Of a stretch of DNA of 64,000 nucleotides, positions 8,955 to 16,386 are shown piece by piece. The notes beneath the pieces are model-generated. The model searched no databases. It was given only the letters and a program-made list of their open reading frames with translations, and was not told the DNA's origin. Source of the DNA: CAYMSF01 sp964392985 (GTDB taxonomy: Bacteria; Verrucomicrobiota; Lentisphaeria; Victivallales; Victivallaceae); assembly GCA_964392985.1 (NCBI GenBank), contig CAYMSF010000018.1, forward strand, positions 5,305-69,304. The letters run 5' to 3'. Each line of letters begins with the position of its first letter. The stretch's first letter is position 1. The position numbers and the translations under genes are program-made.

Positions 8955-11242
8955 GCGCCGGAACTGAGATGAATGATTTTTCCATGATCGGGTTGTTCAA
9001 AATGGAGGCGGAATCCCAGTGCGCCGTACTTGCAACCGGTCTGCTCGCGTTGGAGGACAATTCCGGTGCCGCTGAAAAGATTGAACCATTGATGCGGGCG
9101 GCGCACTCATTGAAAGGCGCGGCGCGTATCGTCCAACTTGACCCGGTTGTCAAAGTTGCCCATGCCATGGAGGACTGTTTTGTCGCCGCCGGAGAAGGAA
9201 AACTCGTACTCGCGGCGGAACACATTGATAAGTTGCTGGAAGGGGTGGACTCTTTCAACCAGTTAAGTTCATGTTCTGAAAGTGAAATTCCCGCATATCT
9301 GGAGAAAAATTCAGATAAAATGGCGGAACTGGAAAAAGCCTTTGCCGATATCAAAAACGGCAATTTTAAATCTGCCCCGCCGGTGTCCATAACCAAAACA
9401 CCGGAGGTAGCTATACCGTTGCAGGAACCGGCAAAAACGCCGCCAGTGGAAACTGTCGCGGATAAACATGGTGAAAAATCATCTTTTGATAAAGAAGCAG
9501 TGGTCCGGATTGCAGCCGATAAAATGAACCGGCTGATGGGGTTGGCAGCGGAATCACTCGTTGGCGTAAAACGCCTTCAAGGATTCGAGAAAAAAATTCT
9601 CCGTCATAAAAAGCGGCTGTTGGAAATTGCCGCGCTGATTGATCAGGTTGAACAAACGTCAGCTGACTCCGGTCAATCTGCTGAAATTAAACGAATACTC
9701 AAAGATATCCAGTATAAACACAACGAATACTATCGTGACTACACCGAATATTTCGCCGATTTTTCTGACTATTCCATGACCATGGACAATTTTTCTGACA
9801 GCCTGTACCGTGAAGTCGTATCCTGCCGGATGCGGCCGTTTATCGAGGGGGTCAGGGATTTTCCGCGCTCAGTACGTGATCTGTCCCGCAAGCTTGGCAA
9901 AAAAGTATCACTGGAAATTATCGGAGAATCCATTGCCGTGGATAAAGATATTCTGGACAGACTTAACGCTCCGCTGAACCATTTGGTGCGTAACGCTGTT
10001 GATCATGGCATCGAAACCACGGAAGAGCGTCGGAATGCCGGTAAAAATGAAACAGGCACAATCCGTTTGACCGCAAGACACTGGGCCGGGATGCTCAATA
10101 TAACCATTGCCGATGATGGCAAAGGCATTGATATAGAAAAAATCCGCGCAAAAGCCGTAAGCAAAGGATTGACGCCGGAGGAAATAGCCAATAAACTGTC
10201 TGAAGCTGAATTGCTCGAATTCATGTTCCTGCCAGGATTTTCAACCGCGACGGCAGTAACCGAAATATCCGGGCGCGGGGTAGGATTGGATGTGGTACAA
10301 ACGATGGCGCAGGAAGTCCGCGGCATGGTAAAAGTTGAAACCAGCCTCGGCAAGGGTTCATCCTTTAATTTGCAAGTGCCGGTATCACTTTCCGTAATGC
10401 CATCACTAGTCACCAATATTGGTGGCGAATCTTATGCTTTTCCGCTGATGCGTATTGATCATCTGTTAACGTTGCCGAAAGAAGAAATCATGATACTGGA
10501 ATCACGGCAGTATGTTAAATATGAGGGTAAAAATATCGGTCTGGTTTCAGCGGCGCAGGTGCTTGAACTGGATGTTGCAACAGTTGGTTCGACCGGGACT
10601 ATTCATGTTGTTATTATCAGTGACCGGCTCAACCAGTACGCAATTTTTGTTGAAAGTTTCATTGGAGAATTCGAACTTGTCGTAAGACCGCTTGACTCCA
10701 GGCTGGGAAAGGTTTCTGACATCAGTTCCGTTTCGGTACTTGAAGACGGTTCTCCGGTACTGATTCTTGATATTGACGATATGGTGCGTTCAATTGACAA
10801 TCTACTCAACGGTGGACGACTGCACGACATCGGCGACTCAAAAGCCGACAGTTGCGTCGCGGTCAGAAAAAGAATACTGGTCGTTGACGATTCCATTACC
10901 GTCCGCGAGGTTGAACGTAATTTACTAACCAATAACGGCTATGACGTTGATGTTGCCGTAGATGGCGCAGAAGGCTGGAATGCCGTCAGAACCGGACAGT
11001 ACGCCCTGGTAGTAACCGATGTCGATATGCCAAGAATGAATGGCATTGAACTGGTTGCCAACATCAAAAAACATGAACGGCTTCACTCTCTTCCGGTAAT
11101 GATTGTTTCATATAAAGACCGGGAGGAGGATCGCCTGAGAGGACTTGAAGCTGGAGCTGACTACTATTTGACCAAAAGCAGCTTCCACGACAATACCTTG
11201 ATGGACGCGGTCGAAAGTCTGATAGGAAAGGCTGGAGAATGA
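8951..11242 (+). CDS. cheA: Hybrid CheA histidine kinase with receiver domain (WspE-like)
   Basis: The kinase of the operon (763 residues). The start is GTG at 8951, with AAAGGAGA upstream. Domain order: phosphotransfer domain with H52 in RAAHSLKGAARI; a linker and dimerisation helices to about 310; ATPase domain with N-box LNHLVRNAVDHG and GRGVGLDVV near 440; CheW-like domain at about 480-620; C-terminal receiver at about 635-763 with VVDDS, TDVDMP and the conserved Lys in YYLTKSS. A CheA with its own receiver is the WspE/ACF arrangement, unlike classical flagellar CheA. Predicted phosphate targets are its own receiver, CheB and the final response regulator. Stop and next start overlap as ATGA at 11239-11242. 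Confidence 0.92.
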   Translation: MSAGTEMNDFSMIGLFKMEAESQCAVLATGLLALEDNSGAAEKIEPLMRAAHSLKGAARIVQLDPVVKVAHAMEDCFVAAGEGKLVLAAEHIDKLLEGVDSFNQLSSCSESEIPAYLEKNSDKMAELEKAFADIKNGNFKSAPPVSITKTPEVAIPLQEPAKTPPVETVADKHGEKSSFDKEAVVRIAADKMNRLMGLAAESLVGVKRLQGFEKKILRHKKRLLEIAALIDQVEQTSADSGQSAEIKRILKDIQYKHNEYYRDYTEYFADFSDYSMTMDNFSDSLYREVVSCRMRPFIEGVRDFPRSVRDLSRKLGKKVSLEIIGESIAVDKDILDRLNAPLNHLVRNAVDHGIETTEERRNAGKNETGTIRLTARHWAGMLNITIADDGKGIDIEKIRAKAVSKGLTPEEIANKLSEAELLEFMFLPGFSTATAVTEISGRGVGLDVVQTMAQEVRGMVKVETSLGKGSSFNLQVPVSLSVMPSLVTNIGGESYAFPLMRIDHLLTLPKEEIMILESRQYVKYEGKNIGLVSAAQVLELDVATVGSTGTIHVVIISDRLNQYAIFVESFIGEFELVVRPLDSRLGKVSDISSVSVLEDGSPVLILDIDDMVRSIDNLLNGGRLHDIGDSKADSCVAVRKRILVVDDSITVREVERNLLTNNGYDVDVAVDGAEGWNAVRTGQYALVVTDVDMPRMNGIELVANIKKHERLHSLPVMIVSYKDREEDRLRGLEAGADYYLTKSSFHDNTLMDAVESLIGKAGE

Positions 11243-12261
11243 GAATAGCAATTGTCAATGATATGAAAATGGCAGTCGAAATACTGCGGCGCGTCATCGC
11301 GTCAAAATCACCCAGGGATGAAATTGCCTGGATAGCGTATGACGGCAGAGAAGCCGTTGAAAAATGTGCCAAAGATACCCCGGACATTATTCTAATGGAT
11401 TTGCTGATGCCCGTCATGAATGGCGCTGAAGCCACACGGGAAATTATGGCAAAATCACCCTGTGGAATTCTGCTTGTTACCGCCTCGATTTCGGCAAATT
11501 CCGCAAAAGTGTTTGAGGCGATGAGTTATGGTGCCCTTGATGCGGTCAACACTCCGGTACTTGGTGCAGACGGCAAGCTGGAAGGCGCAATGCCCTTTCT
11601 TCAAAAACTTGAACGACTTGAAGTACTTTGTAAATATTCATCCAGTCATACCAAACCGGTATTACCCGTTTCTGCTACGGTTATCGAACAAAACAGTGAC
11701 ATGCCTTATCTGGTGGCAATAGGTTCATCCACCGGTGGTCCGGCGGCGCTGGCAAAATTACTGGCAGAATTCCCCGCCAATTTCAACGCTATTGTCGTAA
11801 TCATTCAACATATTGACCAGGAATTTGTCTCCGGTCTGGCCGAATGGCTCAATACCTTTTCTAAAGTGAAAGTAAATCTGGCGATTGCAGGACAAACACC
11901 TTTACCCAACAATATCTATCTGGCCGCCACCAATGACCATCTGGTTATGACTGCGGCAATGAAGTTTAAATACTCAGAGGAGCCGTCCGAACTTGCTTAC
12001 CGGCCTTCAGTAGACGTCTTCTTTGAAAGTGTCTGCCGTTACTGGCCGCGAGCCGGATCCGCCGTCTTGTTGACCGGCATCGGCAGAGACGGGGCACAGG
12101 GTCTGCTGGCATTGAAAAATAAAGGGTGGAAAACCATATCACAAGATAAAGAATCATGCGTAGTTTACGGTATGCCGAAAGCCGCCGCCGAACTTGGTGC
12201 GGCAACGATGATAATGACACCAGAAGAAACCGGTAGAGAATTAGCACAAATAAATTTCTAA
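11239..12261 (+). CDS. cheB: CheB-type protein-glutamate methylesterase (WspF-like)
   Basis: Receiver plus methylesterase (340 residues) that would remove receptor methyl groups when phosphorylated. The receiver begins MRIAIVNDMKMAVEILRR with an N-D pair where most receivers have D-D; the same VNDM start is, as I recall, typical of WspF. The phosphoacceptor is D54 in LMDLLMP. The esterase domain has the catalytic Ser in GSSTGGPAAL near residue 160, His in IQHID near 185 and Asp in TGIGRDGAQG near 280. It overlaps cheA by 4 bases; the response regulator follows after 14 bases. Confidence 0.9.
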   Translation: MRIAIVNDMKMAVEILRRVIASKSPRDEIAWIAYDGREAVEKCAKDTPDIILMDLLMPVMNGAEATREIMAKSPCGILLVTASISANSAKVFEAMSYGALDAVNTPVLGADGKLEGAMPFLQKLERLEVLCKYSSSHTKPVLPVSATVIEQNSDMPYLVAIGSSTGGPAALAKLLAEFPANFNAIVVIIQHIDQEFVSGLAEWLNTFSKVKVNLAIAGQTPLPNNIYLAATNDHLVMTAAMKFKYSEEPSELAYRPSVDVFFESVCRYWPRAGSAVLLTGIGRDGAQGLLALKNKGWKTISQDKESCVVYGMPKAAAELGAATMIMTPEETGRELAQINF

Positions 12262-12275
12262 ACAAAGATGAAAAA

Positions 12276-13469
12276 ATGAGTGAACAAACAGCCATATCTA
12301 TTAACAAACACCAGATTATCGTACTCTTGATTGACGACCAGGCCATGGTCGGCGAAGCGGTAAGACGTATGCTTCTTGATGAAGAAAATATATCTTATCA
12401 TTTCTGCAGCGACCCGTCCAAAGCGATAAGTATGGCTAATGAACTTGCGCCTACGGTAATCCTGCAGGACCTGGTCATGCCCGATGTTGACGGGTTGACG
12501 CTGGTCAAGTTTTTCCGGCGCAATCCCCAGACTAAAGATATTCCGTTAATTGTCCTGTCCAGCAAGGAAGAGGCGAAAACTAAAGCTGAAGCCTTCGCCC
12601 TGGGCGCAAACGACTATATCGTCAAACTGCCGGATAAGATTGAACTCATCGCTCGAATCCGTCACCATTCCGCCGGTTATATTAATATGCTTGAACGTAA
12701 TGAGGCATTCAAAGCGCTTCAAGAGAGTCAGCAACGGCTCGCAGCAGAACTGGCTGAGGCCGCCGATTATGTTGCATCGCTCCTCCCGAAAAAATTAGAT
12801 GATACCATAAAAACCGATTGGAAATTCGTCTCTTCAACTTCATTAGGCGGGGACGCCTTTGGATATCACTGGTTGGATGACAATCATTTTGCCATGTATC
12901 TGCTTGATGTCTGCGGACACGGTGTCGGCGCCGCGCTGCTCTCAATTTCCGCCATGGAAGTATTGCGTTCACAAAATCTGCCAGATACTGACTTTTCCAA
13001 TCCGGGCAATGTTCTTACCCGGCTGAACGATGAATTCCAGATGGAAGACCATCATCAGATGTATTTCACCATCTGGTACGGCGTTTATCATAAACAGGAA
13101 AAGAAAATTGTCTATTCCAGCGGCGGTCATCCACCGGCGCTGCTCATTTCCGGTGCAAATCCGGCAGAAACGCAACTCCACAGTTTGAGAACCAAAGGTG
13201 CAATCATTGGCGGATTCCCCGGTGTTCAATATGAAAACGCCGAAATCACCCTGGGACAGTATAACAAGTTATTTGTATTAAGTGACGGGGTTTACGAAAT
13301 CACCCGCCCCGGTCTTCCCGACTGGCAATTGGATGCCTTCCGCCAGTATATTGCAAGCACAGTAACCTCTGCCGGATTCCATGTTGATAAAATCTATCAT
13401 GATGTCCTGCAAATGTACGGTTCCAAAAATCTCGAAGATGACTTCTCGCTGGTTGAAATCAATTTCTAG
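12276..13469 (+). CDS. Response regulator with PP2C/SpoIIE serine phosphatase output
   Basis: The output protein of the operon (397 residues). Receiver at 14-130: D20-D21, phosphoacceptor D65 in LQDLVMPD, conserved K117 in VKLPD. A helical stalk follows (about 137-170; RNEAFKALQESQQRL then YVASLLP). Up to residue 155 it reads like Pseudomonas WspR (DDQAMVGEAVRR, QDLVMP-DGLTLV, GANDYIVKLPD), but the GGDEF domain is replaced by a PP2C/SpoIIE phosphatase. Metal-binding aspartates are visible: D193 (LGGDAFG), D211 (LDVCGHGVGAAL), one in LSDGVYE and one in EDDFSLVEI near the end. It would dephosphorylate a phosphoserine protein, typically a STAS-domain antagonist in partner switching; no such partner is encoded in the window. 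Only a weak ribosome binding site precedes the start. Confidence 0.9.
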   Translation: MSEQTAISINKHQIIVLLIDDQAMVGEAVRRMLLDEENISYHFCSDPSKAISMANELAPTVILQDLVMPDVDGLTLVKFFRRNPQTKDIPLIVLSSKEEAKTKAEAFALGANDYIVKLPDKIELIARIRHHSAGYINMLERNEAFKALQESQQRLAAELAEAADYVASLLPKKLDDTIKTDWKFVSSTSLGGDAFGYHWLDDNHFAMYLLDVCGHGVGAALLSISAMEVLRSQNLPDTDFSNPGNVLTRLNDEFQMEDHHQMYFTIWYGVYHKQEKKIVYSSGGHPPALLISGANPAETQLHSLRTKGAIIGGFPGVQYENAEITLGQYNKLFVLSDGVYEITRPGLPDWQLDAFRQYIASTVTSAGFHVDKIYHDVLQMYGSKNLEDDFSLVEINF

Positions 13470-13534
13470 CCCGGCAATATAAAACGCGATGAATAGTGAA
13501 AGATAATATCCTTTGAGTCGTTGCCTGATTCCGT

Positions 13535-15148
13535 TTACGGGCGCTCTTTACTGTAGGCGTTATATTTTTCAAACACCATATCTATATACAAAGTTCCAGT
13601 CCAGCCGTAATCGTGAAATACCTGAGAAAATGTATTAGGCTCATTTTTGCCTTTCCGTAACAAAGCAGGCGGCTCAACTTCCATGCGATCATCAAAAAAT
13701 TCGAAGAATGTGCCGAACTTTAAATATGTCCGCTCAATTTCGTGCATAGTTCTCTCCATCAGCAATTGTGCTTCCGCCTCATAGCCGTACCGGCGTAACC
13801 CATAAGCAATCAGCCAGTTAATATTGATCCATACCGGACCGCGCCACATGTCTTTGGAATAATATTCGCCGCAACTGCAGGAAATCGATGCCACCGGCAA
13901 AGGTGTAGCGAAGGTTTCCGGGTTATCAAGATGGGCAATTAATCTGGCGACTTGCTCTTTGCTGGCGGCACCGCAAATCAGTGGCAGAAAGCCTGAACTT
14001 GCCATGATTGGCGATTGCTGTTGCAATTTAAGGTCATAATCGACATAAAACCCTTCGGAGTCATTCCACAACCGCTCATTTATTTTGCTGCATATCGTTT
14101 CATGACGTTTTTGCCATAGTGGTTGTTCCGCCGGATTGCAAATTGCTGCAATTTTTGCCATAATTTCAAATTCCAAGGCAAGGAATGCATTAAAATCTGC
14201 GGCATCGAGTTGATTGGCACAATCAAAACGCGGTGAGTTATCCATACCGCTTTCGCCGCTACGGCAATCGACATGTTCTTCGATGTACCATTCCAACAGA
14301 CCAAAACCATCACTGTCGCGGTTATTTATATCCCACTCGAGATAAGCTTTCAGCTTAGGATAAACCCGCGCCAGCCATTCCGGACTGTTATCCACGGCAT
14401 TGACCAGCCAGATACCCAAGGCTATAACCGGCGGCTGAGTAATATTGGATATACCTGTTGGCGACATCATGTGGGCGATAAAGCCATCTTCACGTTGCAT
14501 ACTCAATACCGCGTCAATTGCTTCCCTGGCCATTCCGGCGTCAAGATGGCGGATGCCTATGGCGTGAAACACGGAATCCCATAACCACATTTTACGATGC
14601 GGCCACCGGTCCGGTGTCGTCCAACAATGTTTAATCAATCCCTCCGGCGAACAAATCTGTGTTTTCAGTTGAGAAAAGGCCTTGTACAACGTTTTTTCCG
14701 TTGCTTCCGGTAAATTTTCCGGACAGGGAAAACTCAGCAATTCCAGTTGCCGTGACGTAATCAGTTCCTGTACTGACAATTGCAGAATCGCCGGATTGAA
14801 AAATTGACTGACCCCGATTAAAGTCCGGTTACCGGATTGAAGAACGGTTACATTGGAGCCCGGTTCTACCCTGACGTTGCCTTCCATCAGTAAATGCCAG
14901 GTATCAACCAACACGCCACAAACGGAACGAAACTTAAAAAAGTCACCTGACAGTTCCAAATTCCTGTCAGTCAAATCTTCCGGATTAACATAAATTTGTC
15001 CGCCTGCCCGGGGTTGCTTGATTTCAAATCCCGCCCAGTCAAAAGCAGTTCGCAACGTCATACCGTTTTCAAAATCAGTTTGTCCGTTTAAACCGGAATA
15101 TGCAATTATCTGTCCCGGCCCCCAAACATTTAGAATATTCTTTGTCAT
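13535..15148 (-). CDS. Trehalase-like glycosidase with N-terminal beta domain (MGH1/GH63-like)
   Basis: A cytoplasmic (alpha/alpha)6-barrel glycoside hydrolase of 537 residues, a longer paralogue of the protein at 1706-2914. The N-terminal 140 residues are beta-rich without a signal peptide. The catalytic region has MWLWDSVFHAIGI near 190, MQREDGFIAH near 218, GESGMDNSPRFD near 300 (D303 as expected catalytic Asp) and MWRGPVWININWLIAYGL near 430. The substrate is unknown; alpha-glucosides or glycerate glycosides are known for relatives. GGACAG lies upstream of the ATG. It runs convergent with the chemosensory operon and divergent from the AraC gene at 15283, which may regulate it. Confidence 0.78.
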   Translation of the reverse strand: MTKNILNVWGPGQIIAYSGLNGQTDFENGMTLRTAFDWAGFEIKQPRAGGQIYVNPEDLTDRNLELSGDFFKFRSVCGVLVDTWHLLMEGNVRVEPGSNVTVLQSGNRTLIGVSQFFNPAILQLSVQELITSRQLELLSFPCPENLPEATEKTLYKAFSQLKTQICSPEGLIKHCWTTPDRWPHRKMWLWDSVFHAIGIRHLDAGMAREAIDAVLSMQREDGFIAHMMSPTGISNITQPPVIALGIWLVNAVDNSPEWLARVYPKLKAYLEWDINNRDSDGFGLLEWYIEEHVDCRSGESGMDNSPRFDCANQLDAADFNAFLALEFEIMAKIAAICNPAEQPLWQKRHETICSKINERLWNDSEGFYVDYDLKLQQQSPIMASSGFLPLICGAASKEQVARLIAHLDNPETFATPLPVASISCSCGEYYSKDMWRGPVWININWLIAYGLRRYGYEAEAQLLMERTMHEIERTYLKFGTFFEFFDDRMEVEPPALLRKGKNEPNTFSQVFHDYGWTGTLYIDMVFEKYNAYSKERP

Positions 15149-15198
15149 TGATTCTGTCCATGATTAATGTTTACTTACATTATATATGTAAAATAATC

Positions 15199-15227
15199 TT
15201 GACGCAATACAATAATCGATATATAAT
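15199..15227 (+). promoter_or_regulatory. Sigma-70-type promoter of the araC-family gene at 15283
   Basis: TTGACG (15199-15204) and a consensus TATAAT (15222-15227) are 17 bases apart, about 55 bases before the AraC gene. The gap is shared with the divergent glycosidase gene, so autoregulation and divergent control are plausible. Confidence 0.6.
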
Positions 15228-15282
15228 ATGTGATATATGTGCAAAAATATTTTATTTTTAACAATATGGTCAAAAAACCTGA

Positions 15283-16200
15283 ATGCCAATACCAATATCC
15301 GCTAAAAATGTTTTTGTTACGAGTCTTGACGGGATTTCCAAACTGTGGAAGAACCCGGAAAATCAATACTATACCCGTGAATTTTACTCAGATACCGAAC
15401 CGGATTTGATTCAATCGCTACCGCTTCACCTGGACTTTGCCCATGAAGAGCATTGTTATAAGAATTATTACCGCAAACGGGAGTTTTCCGAAGTTTTTTC
15501 AATTGAACTGGTACTGGACGGTTCCATGTATTTCAAACAACGCGAATGCGAATACCGGGTCATGGCAGGAGAAGTATTTCTTGTGTTGCCGGATCAAAAT
15601 ATGGAATTTGCGACAGGTCCGGAAAATCATTGTCACCGCCTCGCCTGCTGTTTCAGCGGACATGCACTCGGATGTTTATTGGACAGTACCGGTTTGATTG
15701 AACAAGATATAGTAAGATTGGGGAATTTCGTCAAACTGGAGACTTTGATGCGCAAATGCATCGGTGAACTCCGGGACAAAAGCGAAGGATTCCGGCAACG
15801 GGCATCCGTTACCGGATATGAAATAATGCTGGAATTAGCGAATAGTATCGAACACTCAGATAAATCGGCGTTATTAACCCGGGCGGTGAATTTGCTGGAA
15901 CATCATTTGTCACAAAAAATTTCCTTACAAAAATTAGCATCAGCAACGGGTTCAAACCCTGCCTCGTTACACCGTGCCTTTCATGAAAAATTCGGTATTT
16001 CGCCAATAAATTATTTTATCAAGCTGAAAATGGAAGCGGCAAAATCATTGCTGTTGAATACATCGCTGCCGATTCAGACTATTGCTGAACGTACCGGTTA
16101 TTCCAATCAGTTGTATTTTTCCGCAGAATTTCGCAAACGGATTGGTTTGTGCCCGCGCGAATTTCGCAAGCGGAATGGTATAATCAGAAGTAATGTATAA
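15283..16200 (+). CDS. AraC family transcriptional regulator
   Basis: A 305-residue regulator. The N-terminal half is cupin-like (EYRVMAGEVFLVLPDQ near 95), probably binding a sugar. The C-terminal AraC DNA-binding domain has two helix-turn-helix segments (SLQKLASATGSNPASLHRAF near 215; IQTIAERTGYSNQLYFSAEF near 263) and ends with the family signature GLCPREFRKRNG. No clear ribosome binding site precedes the ATG at 15283. Likely targets are the divergent glycosidase and the downstream secreted enzymes. Confidence 0.88.
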   Translation: MPIPISAKNVFVTSLDGISKLWKNPENQYYTREFYSDTEPDLIQSLPLHLDFAHEEHCYKNYYRKREFSEVFSIELVLDGSMYFKQRECEYRVMAGEVFLVLPDQNMEFATGPENHCHRLACCFSGHALGCLLDSTGLIEQDIVRLGNFVKLETLMRKCIGELRDKSEGFRQRASVTGYEIMLELANSIEHSDKSALLTRAVNLLEHHLSQKISLQKLASATGSNPASLHRAFHEKFGISPINYFIKLKMEAAKSLLLNTSLPIQTIAERTGYSNQLYFSAEFRKRIGLCPREFRKRNGIIRSNV

Positions 16201-16251
16201 TGTAATATGAACAGTACCGTGGTGCGCACTCAAAACTCTTTTCTAAATATA

Positions 16252-16301
16252 GTCGCTATTAAGATTAATTTATCTTTCATTTATTTATGATTAAGTGCTT
16301 A
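16252..16301 (+). repeat. Conserved non-coding element, copy 1
   Basis: A 50-base AT-rich element starting GTCGCTATTAAG and ending TTATGATTAAGTGCTTA. It matches 59665-59713 at all but four positions plus one indel, although the flanks do not match. It lies 85 bases before the 931-residue glycosidase gene. Function unknown; a regulator site or a remnant of a small mobile repeat are both possible. Confidence 0.7.
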
Positions 16302-16386
16302 AACTCTTGAAGTATGATTAAAATAGCACTAGATTTATATGTATACATTTGATTGTTTTACATAATAAGGGAAGGAATGTGGAAAG

